The notes below the pieces were generated by a model. It saw only the letters and a list, made by a program, of their open reading frames with translations. It did no database searches and was not told the DNA's origin. A DNA stretch of 8,620 bases from Caryophanales bacterium UBA3260 (GTDB lineage: Bacteria > Bacillota_I > Bacilli_A > RF39 > UBA660): positions 427 to 9,046 of the forward strand of contig DEUO01000137.1 of assembly GCA_002362595.1 (NCBI GenBank). Reading direction: 5' to 3'. Made by a program: the position numbers and the translations under genes. Below are positions 1 through 6,547 of this stretch, in pieces (position 1 is the stretch's first letter; every line of letters begins with the position of its first letter).

Positions 1-142
1 AGTTACTAGGAAGATTAATAATATTAGTTATGTTTGTTTCATTAGAAGGAATAGTCTTATCATATGTTAAGATATCAGCATAGATGGTTTTTAAAAATAA
101 GAAAGATATTATAAAGAGATATATTAATAATTTATTTTTCAT
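1..142 (-). CDS. N-terminal fragment of a putative secreted protein (runs off the left edge)
   Basis: Reading the minus strand from an ATG at 142 gives 47 open codons to the window edge. The N-terminus looks like a Sec signal peptide: a basic start (MKNK), a hydrophobic core of about 14 residues (LLIYLFIISFLFL), then KTIYA with a likely signal peptidase I cut before DILTYDK. The mature part visible is polar and rich in N, T, I and S. An in-frame stop at 181-179 means the start cannot lie far upstream. A weak AAGGT ribosome site sits 10 bases before the ATG, and a TATAAT lies at 169-164. It follows ileS in the same direction after a terminator, so it is probably its own transcription unit. The family is not recognisable from this fragment. 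The competing reading is the C-terminal tail of a plus-strand membrane protein ending with TAG at 81-83. I slightly prefer the minus-strand reading because it is longer open and purine-rich at first codon positions. Confidence 0.5.
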   Translation of the reverse strand, partial: MKNKLLIYLFIISFLFLKTIYADILTYDKTIPSNETNITNIINLPSN

Positions 143-151
143 AGGATCATC

Positions 152-180
152 TACCTTATATATATTATAAGGTATTTTTT
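152..180 (+). terminator. 9-bp hairpin plus T6: plus-strand terminator, or hairpin over the minus-strand ribosome site
   Basis: TACCTTATA (152-160) pairs perfectly with TATAAGGTA (166-174) around a 5-base loop, and TTTTTT follows at 175-180. On the plus strand this has the form of an intrinsic terminator, which would serve a gene converging on ileS. On the minus strand the same hairpin buries the AAGGT that would be the ribosome site of the left-edge gene, and it contains that gene's possible -10 TATAAT. The stem has only two or three G-C pairs, like the other terminators in this window. Which role is real depends on sequence outside the window. Confidence 0.4.
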
Positions 181-183
181 AGT

Positions 184-218
184 AAAAAAAAATAGAAAGA
201 TAAATAAATTATCTTTCT
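184..218 (-). terminator. intrinsic terminator of ileS, overlapping its stop codon
   Basis: On the minus strand AGAAAGATAA (218-209) pairs perfectly over 10 bp with TTATCTTTCT (203-194) around a 5-base loop. One A and then nine T residues follow (192-184). The TAA stop codon of ileS (211-209) is the last three bases of the 5' arm, so the terminator begins inside the coding sequence. Confidence 0.88.
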
Positions 219-3200
219 ACATCTATATAACAGTCATGACCGTTTAAATCACATTTTTCTGTTAAACCATCTTTTTTAACAATATCTAGTGATAAAGTTT
301 CGTTTTTAATATATTCCGCATATTGTTTGATACATTTATCAACGTTTTCATCACCACTATAATATAGAGTTATTCTATCTGAGACATTAAAGTCTTTTGT
401 TTTACGTAATTGTTGAACTTTAGATACCATTTCACGAGCAATACCTTCTAGAATTAAATCATCAGTTAAAGTAGTTTCTAGAATAATAAAGTTATTATTT
501 TCCATACCAACGTTAAATCCTTCTTTAGAAGATATTCTTATTTCAACCATTTCTGATGTTATTTCTTTTTCTTCATTACCGATTGTCATAGTGATTACTT
601 CACCTTTCTGTAATTTAGAAATAGATTCACTATCTAGGCTTTCTAGCTTTGTTTGAAATTCTTTAATTAATGGTCCGAATACTTTACCTACATTCTTGAA
701 GTTTGGTTTGACTGTTAAATTCATATATTCATTTAAGTCATCAACAAAGATAATATTTTTGATATTTAATTCTTCTTGGATAAGAGGTACTAAATCTTCA
801 ATTAATTCCTTGTTCTTACCATCAAGTAAAGCTTCACTTAGTGGTTGACGTACTTTTATCTTAGTTTCTTCACGAACGTAACGACCTATTGAGATTAGAC
901 TACGTACTAAGTCCATACGAGCTTCAATATGTTCATCGATTAATTTCTTATCATATTTAGGGAAATCTGCTAAATGAACTGATTTCTCACCAGTTAATTT
1001 AGTATATATTTCTTCTGTTAAGAATGGAACTACTGGAGCTATCATACGGCATAATCCTTCTAGTACTTCGTATGTTGTTATATATACAGATTTTTTAGAA
1101 TTATCTAAGTCTGATGCCCAGAAACGTTTTCTATTTCTTCTAATATACCAGTTAGATAAATCTTCTGAAACAAATTCGGTAACTGCTTTTACTACTTTAT
1201 TTAAGTCATATTCTTCATAACTTTCAGTTACATATTTTAATAGTTTATTATATTTAGATAATAACCATTTATCTATTTCTTCACGTTTTTTATATGGTAC
1301 ATTACATTCTGTAATATCTATATTATCTGTATTAGCATATAAACAGAAGAAACTATATGTATTTTTTAATGGATTAAAGAATTTAGAATATACTTCTTTT
1401 AAACCATTCATATCGAAACGAAGTGGTGTCCATACTGGTGATACATATGGTAGATAGAATCTAACTACGTCAGCACCATATTCTTTCATAGTTGTAAATG
1501 GTTCAACGATGTTACCTTTAGATTTAGACATTTTCTTACCTTCGGCATCTTGGATTAGGTCGTTTACTAGAACGTTTTTAAATGGTGCACAACCTTTTAA
1601 GAAGGTAGAGATAATGATTAAGGTATAGAACCAACCTCTTGTTTGATCAATTCCTTCGCAGATAAAGTCAGCTGGGAATTGGTCTTCAAAGATATCCATA
1701 TTTTCAAATGGCCAGTGATATTGCGCAAATGGCATTGATCCAGAATCGAACCAACAATCAATTACGTCTTTAGTACGGGTCATTGGTTTACCACATTTAG
1801 GGCATTTTAAGTGAACGTTATCAACGTATGGTCTATGTAAGTCAATTGTTTCATCGATATCTTCAATGGCTTTTTCAACTAATTCTTTACGTGAACCAAT
1901 CATTTCATCATGACCACATTCACAAGTCCAGTAAGGTAATGGAGTTCCCCAATATCTACTTCTTGAAATAGCCCAATCATTCATATTTTCTAACCAGTTG
2001 CCAAAACGTTTTTCACCAACATATGCTGGATACCAATTAACTTTTTTATTGGCAGCAACTATTTTATCTTTAATATCTGTTACTTTTAAGTAATAAGATG
2101 GTTTTGAATAGTAAACAAGTGGTGAGTCACATCTCCAACAATGAGGATAGTTGTGAATCATTTTTTGTTTTTTGAATAGTTTATCATTTTCTTTTAAATA
2201 TTTGATTACTTCTTTATCAGCATCAAATATTAACATTCCAGACCAAGGTCCTTCAGTATATTTACCATCTTCTCCTACTGGGTTTAAATATGGTAAGTCA
2301 TATTTTTTTCCTACTTTAGAGTCATCTTCACCAAATGCTGGAGCAATATGAACAATACCTGTACCATCTTCTGCTGTTACATATTCGTCACACGTTACAA
2401 AGAAGGCTTTTTTATCAACACTCAAAAACGGTAATAGTTGTTCATATTCCATATATTCTAAGTCTGTTCCTTTGTACGTTTCTAGTACTTCTACTTCGTC
2501 ACCTAATACTTTAGATACTAGTGTTTCAGCTAGAATGAATTTATAATCTCCTGATTTTACTTTAACATATGTTAATTTAGGATTAACACATAGAGCAACG
2601 TTTGATAGTAATGTCCAAGGTGTAGTTGTCCATACCAAGAAATAAACATCTTCATCTACTTTTTTCATTGGAACAATAACTGTTTCTACTGTATCTTCTT
2701 TATATCCTTGAGCTACTTCATGAGAGGCTAATCCTGTTCCACAACGAGGACAATATGGTAATATTTTATGTCCTTCATAGAATAATCCTTTTTTAAAGAA
2801 TTCTTTTAAGATGTACCATTCTGTTTCAACATAATTGCAATCATATGTAATATATGGATCTTCTACATCAATAAATTGACCCATTTTTTCTGTTAAATCA
2901 GTAAATGCTTCTTTATTTTTCCATACTGATTCTTTACATTTTTCATTAAATTCTTTGATACCATATTTTTCGATATCTTGTTTACCAGTAAAACCTAATT
3001 CTTTTTCTACTTGTAGTTCTACTGGAAGACCATGAGTATCCCATCCTACTTTTCTAACTACTCTTTCGCCTTTCATCGTATGATATTTAGTGAATGAGTC
3101 TTTTAAGAATTTAGCTAACATATGATGTAAACCTGGGAAGCCATTGGCAGTTGCTGGTCCATCATAGAATACATACTTTTTAGCTTTAGCACGATTAGCT

Positions 3201-3301
3201 AATGTTTCTTTATAAATAGACTCGACTCCACCCCAACTCTTAAGAGTATCTGCTTCAACATCGGAAGCTAATCTTTTATCTAGTTCTTCAAACTTTCTCA
3301 T
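209..3301 (-). CDS. ileS: isoleucyl-tRNA synthetase, type 2 (eukaryote-like), with GXHH signature
   Basis: Class I synthetase that charges tRNA-Ile in the cytoplasm and hydrolyses mischarged Val-tRNA. At 1030 aa it exceeds the roughly 920 aa of type 1 bacterial IleRS and fits the type 2 form. Visible in order: the active-site region DGPATANG (47-54); PGLHH at 56-60, where HIGH is expected; TTTPW of the CP1 editing domain (225-229); the editing-site segment GTGIVHIAPAFG (313-324); KMSKS (590-594); and NWYIRRNRKRFW (717-728) at the tRNA-binding helical domain. A long C-terminal region (about 850-1030) lacks the C-terminal zinc-finger cysteines usual in type 1. CXXC or CXC pairs sit at 184/187, 388/391, 460/462 and 500/503 and could bind zinc. 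The ATG is preceded by GGAGGAG (3316-3310) at 8-base spacing. It shares one base (TAATG) with the upstream CYTH gene, so the two are probably translationally coupled. It is controlled by the isoleucine T-box upstream. Type 2 enzymes are known for mupirocin resistance; resistance of this protein is inferred from its motifs only. Confidence 0.97.
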   Translation of the reverse strand: MRKFEELDKRLASDVEADTLKSWGGVESIYKETLANRAKAKKYVFYDGPATANGFPGLHHMLAKFLKDSFTKYHTMKGERVVRKVGWDTHGLPVELQVEKELGFTGKQDIEKYGIKEFNEKCKESVWKNKEAFTDLTEKMGQFIDVEDPYITYDCNYVETEWYILKEFFKKGLFYEGHKILPYCPRCGTGLASHEVAQGYKEDTVETVIVPMKKVDEDVYFLVWTTTPWTLLSNVALCVNPKLTYVKVKSGDYKFILAETLVSKVLGDEVEVLETYKGTDLEYMEYEQLLPFLSVDKKAFFVTCDEYVTAEDGTGIVHIAPAFGEDDSKVGKKYDLPYLNPVGEDGKYTEGPWSGMLIFDADKEVIKYLKENDKLFKKQKMIHNYPHCWRCDSPLVYYSKPSYYLKVTDIKDKIVAANKKVNWYPAYVGEKRFGNWLENMNDWAISRSRYWGTPLPYWTCECGHDEMIGSRKELVEKAIEDIDETIDLHRPYVDNVHLKCPKCGKPMTRTKDVIDCWFDSGSMPFAQYHWPFENMDIFEDQFPADFICEGIDQTRGWFYTLIIISTFLKGCAPFKNVLVNDLIQDAEGKKMSKSKGNIVEPFTTMKEYGADVVRFYLPYVSPVWTPLRFDMNGLKEVYSKFFNPLKNTYSFFCLYANTDNIDITECNVPYKKREEIDKWLLSKYNKLLKYVTESYEEYDLNKVVKAVTEFVSEDLSNWYIRRNRKRFWASDLDNSKKSVYITTYEVLEGLCRMIAPVVPFLTEEIYTKLTGEKSVHLADFPKYDKKLIDEHIEARMDLVRSLISIGRYVREETKIKVRQPLSEALLDGKNKELIEDLVPLIQEELNIKNIIFVDDLNEYMNLTVKPNFKNVGKVFGPLIKEFQTKLESLDSESISKLQKGEVITMTIGNEEKEITSEMVEIRISSKEGFNVGMENNNFIILETTLTDDLILEGIAREMVSKVQQLRKTKDFNVSDRITLYYSGDENVDKCIKQYAEYIKNETLSLDIVKKDGLTEKCDLNGHDCYIDVER

Positions 3302-3849
3302 TATTTATTCTCCTCCATTTCAAAATTTAAATCTGCTAAATGTTCTCCGTCATATCCATAATGAGTATAGATACTAGCAACATCTAGAGTTACTATTTCA
3401 TTTTTATCTATTCCTAATTTATCTAAGCAATTATATACTGCTTCTTCTGATTCACCTTCTATTTCCATATATTCAGGTATTAATGGCCATCTATCTAAAT
3501 CTAGTTCTACGCCATCTAGTATATATTGTGTACGTTTATTTTGCTGGAAGCCACGATTATGATAACCTAGAACTTCTAATATCTCATTAGCTTTTTCAAA
3601 ATCACTAACTTCTATTTCTAATTCTTTAGTACCATCGACTGTTTTAGCTTCTATGTCTTTAATTGTTATTGTTGATGTAGTACCATTTGTTCTAAGTCTA
3701 ATCCATTTGTTATCACATTTAGGTTTTAAATCATAAACTAATCTTTGTTGTAATGCACTAAATTTAAATTCAGCTCCAAGACTTTCTAATTTTTTTACCA
3801 TTTCATCATGATTAATTTCTAAGACTCTTACTTCATATTCAGTATTCAT
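3301..3849 (-). CDS. CYTH-domain protein (class IV adenylate cyclase / triphosphatase-like)
   Basis: A 182-aa, one-domain cytoplasmic protein of the CYTH (triphosphate tunnel) fold. Members hydrolyse inorganic or organic triphosphates, such as tripolyphosphate or thiamine triphosphate, or make cAMP, using a metal ion inside a beta barrel. The N-terminal signature ExExK appears as E4-Y5-E6-V7-R8, with Arg replacing Lys. Other expected tunnel residues are visible: R51-L-R53, K64 in TITIKD, E76/E78/E80 in KELEIEV, K105-R106, D117/D119 in ELDLDRWP, and E129/E131 in YMEIEGES. Length is normal for a single-domain member. The ATG has AAGGAG (3863-3858) at 8-base spacing. It is the first gene after the T-box and overlaps ileS by one base, so it should be induced when isoleucine-charged tRNA runs low. 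The substrate cannot be read from the sequence. The cyclase name commonly given to such proteins should not be taken as function. Confidence 0.88.
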   Translation of the reverse strand: MNTEYEVRVLEINHDEMVKKLESLGAEFKFSALQQRLVYDLKPKCDNKWIRLRTNGTTSTITIKDIEAKTVDGTKELEIEVSDFEKANEILEVLGYHNRGFQQNKRTQYILDGVELDLDRWPLIPEYMEIEGESEEAVYNCLDKLGIDKNEIVTLDVASIYTHYGYDGEHLADLNFEMEENK

Positions 3850-3857
3850 TTTATCAA

Positions 3858-3863
3858 CTCCTT
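3858..3863 (-). promoter_or_regulatory. ribosome binding site AAGGAG of the CYTH gene
   Basis: AAGGAG lies 8 bases before the ATG at 3849 and only a few bases after the T-box terminator T run. It fixes the start of the first gene of the operon. It lies outside the terminator stem, so control is expected at transcription and not by masking this site. Confidence 0.85.
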
Positions 3864-3869
3864 ATAAAT

Positions 3870-3932
3870 AAAAAACATTCATAAAGTTAAGGGCGAACTA
3901 AAAGTCCGTGGTACCACCTTAATTTATGAATG
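3870..3932 (-). terminator. T-box leader terminator
   Basis: On the minus strand the 5' arm (3932-3917) begins CATTCATAAA and ends TTAAGG; the 3' arm (3892-3876) begins CCTTAA and ends TTTATGAATG. They pair over 16 bp with a single bulged base, and TTTTTT (3875-3870) follows. The 5' arm runs into the T-box sequence GGTGGTACCACGG, so forming the antiterminator on uncharged tRNA would prevent this stem. This is a conditional terminator, not the end of a gene. Confidence 0.92.
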
Positions 3933-4099
3933 AATCATACACTTAATACTTGTAACGTAAGTAAACGTTTATTCTTACTAATTTCAGAATAACACATCAG
4001 AAGTGATTTTCAATATACTTTTATTTACTAGTATCTCACCAAGTAACTAGCTCTCTTTAAATTACTTATATATTGACGTCTTCATCAATTGCTTTACAT
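3870..4099 (-). promoter_or_regulatory. T-box leader, specifier AUC (isoleucine)
   Basis: Transcribed leader of the CYTH-ileS operon that senses the charging state of tRNA-Ile. The T-box core AAGGTGGTACCACGG is at 3920-3906; UGGU in it would pair with the tRNA acceptor end (NCCA) having A as discriminator. Stem I elements are recognisable: GATGAAGA near the base, AAGTAA, then AGAGAG (4056-4051) and GGTGAGA (from 4040). CAATATA pairs with TATATTG and GAAG with CTTC, leaving an internal loop that contains ATC at 4007-4005 followed by a purine, the position of the specifier codon. AUC is an Ile codon, which agrees with ileS downstream. A smaller stem (ACTTA/TAAGT) lies before the terminator. The specifier is placed by hand folding; a covariance-model alignment would confirm it. 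Confidence 0.93.
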
Positions 4100-4104
4100 G
4101 AGTT

Positions 4105-4134
4105 AGTATACAACACTCTTTTCTATAAAGTCAA
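4105..4134 (-). promoter_or_regulatory. sigma-A-type promoter of the T-box CYTH-ileS operon
   Basis: TTGACT (4134-4129) and TATACT (4110-4105) on the minus strand are separated by 18 bases. The start would fall near 4099, just before stem I of the T-box. The promoter lies 16 bases after the stop codon of the upstream gene. I see no hairpin terminator between them, so some read-through from that gene is possible. Confidence 0.8.
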
Positions 4135-4150
4135 TTATTTGTATTATTTT

Positions 4151-5017
4151 TTAATCTATTTTTGTTTTAAATAAGTCAAGGAAGCTATCTTTTTTTAGTA
4201 ATTCTACTGCTGGTTGTGTAGATATTTCTTCATTTATTCTCTCACAAATAACAAATGAATGAGGGAATGTTTCTTTACTACGTTCTATTTCATATATAGT
4301 TTCTTCTTGTTTTGGTTCAGAAGATAACATTTCCATTATAGGAAGAGATATTGAAAGATATGAACCATAATTGTCACTTTTAGATGTCATTTCTTGATAC
4401 CATGATTGTTGTTCTTTAGTAAAGTTTATACTTGATTCTATATCATCTATAGTAAGATTATACTTAGTTTTAAACCAACTACTTTTAAAGATTCTTTTAG
4501 TTAGAGCATCTACTAAATATAATTCATCATTTATTGTTACTTCTAAGAAAGGACGTTTAGTGGCTCTTATACCTGGTCTAGTTGGAGAATCATAACTACA
4601 ATTTATAAAGCTAAACGTTGGAAATAGTGTACTTAATGCAGTATTCATATCATAAATACAATATGTTACTGCTCCAGCTGGTTTAGCATAAAAAACAGAT
4701 ATAGGAATACTACCTGATATAACAATACTATGATTACGCATTTGTTCTTTAATACTTAGAGGAATACTTGTTATATTAGGATTGGGATTATAAGTATAAT
4801 GAGATGTATCATTTACGATACACATATTAGATAAATCAAGACTTTCTTTAGTAGGATCTATTAAGCCTTTATATACTAAAGCATCTAATATAGTATTAGA
4901 TATTGCTTCTTTATCTAAAGACGAAAGATTAGGATGTCTTTCTATGTAAGATAGAATATGTTCACTACGATAAAAGATATCATTAACTAATAAATCATAA
5001 TCAAATAATAATTTCAT
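4151..5017 (-). CDS. uncharacterised protein with a transglutaminase-like segment lacking the catalytic His
   Basis: A 288-aa soluble protein with no signal peptide or membrane segment, which I do not recognise as a named family. The ATG at 5017 is preferred over a GTG at 5026 because AAAGGTG (5030-5024), which contains that GTG, makes a ribosome site 6 bases before the ATG. The middle resembles the core of transglutaminase-like cysteine enzymes. TYCIYDMNTALSTLF has Cys120 before a helix-like stretch. RPFLEVTINDELYLVD (155-170) lines up without gaps with the common pattern HAWNEVxIDGxWYxVD, with the Asp (D170) conserved but Arg155 in place of His. That would make it inactive or chemically different. 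The N-terminal 60 residues look helical and acidic, and the C-terminal 70 are charged with no clear motif. It has its own promoter, divergent from the phosphohexomutase gene. The fold is inference from pattern, not an established match. Confidence 0.8.
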   Translation of the reverse strand: MKLLFDYDLLVNDIFYRSEHILSYIERHPNLSSLDKEAISNTILDALVYKGLIDPTKESLDLSNMCIVNDTSHYTYNPNPNITSIPLSIKEQMRNHSIVISGSIPISVFYAKPAGAVTYCIYDMNTALSTLFPTFSFINCSYDSPTRPGIRATKRPFLEVTINDELYLVDALTKRIFKSSWFKTKYNLTIDDIESSINFTKEQQSWYQEMTSKSDNYGSYLSISLPIMEMLSSEPKQEETIYEIERSKETFPHSFVICERINEEISTQPAVELLKKDSFLDLFKTKID

Positions 5018-5039
5018 AAATATCACCTTTTATTTAGAT

Positions 5040-5068
5040 ATAATACACTTTTTATCTTTAGACGTCAA
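5040..5068 (-). promoter_or_regulatory. promoter of the transglutaminase-like gene
   Basis: On the minus strand TTGACG (5068-5063) and TATTAT (5040-5045) are separated by exactly 17 bases, close to the sigma-A consensus. The start would fall about 15 bases before the ATG at 5017, leaving a very short leader that contains the AAAGGTG ribosome site. Confidence 0.82.
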
Positions 5069-5087
5069 ATTAATGCTTTTGTTTTTC

Positions 5088-5116
5088 TTTATGTAAGTTA
5101 TTATATATGATATAAT
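5088..5116 (+). promoter_or_regulatory. extended -10 promoter of the phosphohexomutase gene
   Basis: TATAAT (5111-5116) is preceded by TGA, giving the TGn extended -10. The -35 region at 17-base spacing (TTTATG, 5088-5093) is weak, which is usual for extended -10 promoters. The start would be near 5123, giving a leader of about 17 bases with GGAG at 5128-5131, 8 bases before the ATG. No room remains for a riboswitch or attenuator. Confidence 0.75.
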
Positions 5117-5139
5117 TTAGTTAGAATGGAGATAATATA

Positions 5140-6513
5140 ATGGATAGAAATATATTTAGAGAATATGATATACGAGGTGTGTATCCTACTCAGATAAATG
5201 AAGAAGTAGCTTATACTGTAGGTAAAAGTTATGGTTCTTATATTCAAGAAAAATTAAAGAGAAATATTTGTGGAGTTGGTCGAGATAATCGTTTGTCTAG
5301 TCCACAATTAGAAGCAGAATTAATTAGAGGTATTACTGATTCAGGATGTAATGTTATTGATTTTGAGTTAGTTACTACACCAATGTTTTATTATGCTTGT
5401 TTAAAGTCTAATGTTATTATAGGTGTTATGGTAACAGCTTCGCATAATCCTAAGGATGATAATGGATTTAAGTTTAGTTTTGACCATTTAGGTAATGCAC
5501 GTGGTGAACAAGTATATGATTTTAGAGATTATACATTAGCTGGTAAATTTTTAAGTGGTAAAGGTGAAGCAACACGTTTTGATCCTAGAGAATACTATAA
5601 AAGTTTTATTAAGGAAAATATTGAAATGGGAGATAGAAAAATTAAAGTAGTGTTAGATTGTGGTAATGGAACTACATCTTTATATGCTAAAGATATATAT
5701 TCTCAATTTCCTAATTTAGATATAACTATGATATGTGATGAATCTGATGCTCACTTCCCTAATCATCATCCAGATCCTTCAGTATTAGAAAATAATAGAA
5801 TGCTTATGGATAAAGTAAGAGAAATTGGTGCTGATATAGGTATTGGTTTTGATGGTGATGGAGATCGTGTTGGATTTGTAGATGAAAATGGTGAATTTGT
5901 ACAAATTGATAAAGCAATGGTTGCTTATATTAGAGATATAAACGATAAAGTAAGTAAAAAAGAATATTTATTTGATGTTAAATGTGGCAAAGCTTTAGAA
6001 GATGAAATAATTAAATTAGGAGCTAAGCCTATTATATATAGAACAGGTAATTCTTGGACTAGATATGAAATAAATAAGAGTAAGATTCCTTTTGGAGGAG
6101 AATATTCTGGACATATGTATTTTACTGATAGATGGCCTGGTATAGATAGTGGTTTATATAATGGACTTAGAATGTTAGAAATCTTAAGTAAAAGTAATAA
6201 AACTTTTAGTGAGTTATATGGTAATTTAAATGTTTATTATAATACACCAGAAATTAAGATTGCGGTTACTGATGAAAGTAAGTTTAAAATAGTTGATGAG
6301 ATTAAAAAATATGTTATAGATAAAGGCTATAAGTATATTGATGTTGATGGTGTTAGAGTACAATTTGAAGATGGATGGGCTTTACTTAGAGCTAGTAATA
6401 CTGGACCTAATTTAACTGTTAGATTTGAAGCTAATAGTGAAGCTAGATTAGAAGAAATAAAGAATGAATTTACCATAGTTTTAAATGAAGCTAAAGATAA
6501 ATATTTAAAGTAA
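5140..6513 (+). CDS. alpha-D-phosphohexomutase (phosphomannomutase/phosphoglucomutase)
   Basis: A 457-aa cytoplasmic enzyme, full length for the family, that interconverts hexose-6-phosphate and hexose-1-phosphate (mannose and/or glucose). It feeds nucleotide-sugar synthesis for envelope polysaccharide or glycolipid. All four active-site elements are visible: the phosphoserine loop TASHNP with Ser101 inside VTASHNPKDDNGFK; the metal loop DGDGDR (238-243); the sugar-specificity loop GGEYSGH (319-325), whose GEYSGH form is the one seen in dual-specificity PMM/PGM enzymes of the AlgC type; and the phosphate-binding loop RASNTGP (417-423) in the C-terminal domain. The N-terminal FREYDIRG is also typical. 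The start is set by GGAG 8 bases upstream. It is the only full-length plus-strand gene here and appears to be transcribed alone, from its own promoter to its own terminator. Phosphoglucosamine mutase (GlmM) is unlikely given the GEYSGH loop. Mannose versus glucose preference cannot be decided from the sequence. Confidence 0.95.
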   Translation: MDRNIFREYDIRGVYPTQINEEVAYTVGKSYGSYIQEKLKRNICGVGRDNRLSSPQLEAELIRGITDSGCNVIDFELVTTPMFYYACLKSNVIIGVMVTASHNPKDDNGFKFSFDHLGNARGEQVYDFRDYTLAGKFLSGKGEATRFDPREYYKSFIKENIEMGDRKIKVVLDCGNGTTSLYAKDIYSQFPNLDITMICDESDAHFPNHHPDPSVLENNRMLMDKVREIGADIGIGFDGDGDRVGFVDENGEFVQIDKAMVAYIRDINDKVSKKEYLFDVKCGKALEDEIIKLGAKPIIYRTGNSWTRYEINKSKIPFGGEYSGHMYFTDRWPGIDSGLYNGLRMLEILSKSNKTFSELYGNLNVYYNTPEIKIAVTDESKFKIVDEIKKYVIDKGYKYIDVDGVRVQFEDGWALLRASNTGPNLTVRFEANSEARLEEIKNEFTIVLNEAKDKYLK

Positions 6514-6517
6514 AATT

Positions 6518-6545
6518 AAAAAGTTAGAAATTTCTAACTTTTTTT
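6518..6545. terminator. bidirectional terminator between convergent genes
   Basis: AAAAAGTTAG and CTAACTTTTT flank AAATTT in a perfect palindrome, extended by two more T residues on the plus strand (T run 6539-6545). It begins 4 bases after the TAA of the phosphohexomutase gene and ends 2 bases before the end of the convergent GH25 gene at 6548. The A run on one side is the T run for the other strand, so it can end both transcripts. Confidence 0.9.
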
Positions 6546-6547
6546 GT

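Noticed and set aside
3..83. Open plus-strand frame coding a hydrophobic C-terminal tail ending in TAG
   Set aside because: Only 26 codons, likely by chance in AT-rich DNA, and it overlaps the better minus-strand signal-peptide frame. Kept as an alternative in the findings.
84..170. 28-codon plus-strand ORF starting directly after the TAG and ending inside the hairpin
   Set aside because: No ribosome site, very short, and antisense to the signal-peptide frame; most likely chance.
5018..5026. GTG start adding three residues (MIF) to the 4151-5017 gene
   Set aside because: The GTG is part of the AAAGGTG ribosome site; the ATG 9 bases downstream has proper 6-base spacing from it.
4073..5068. 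GACGTC palindrome at both 4075-4080 and 5061-5066, as a possible shared operator
   Set aside because: One copy is inside T-box stem I and the other overlaps a -35 box; the flanks do not match beyond TTGACGTC-like bases, so coincidence is simpler.
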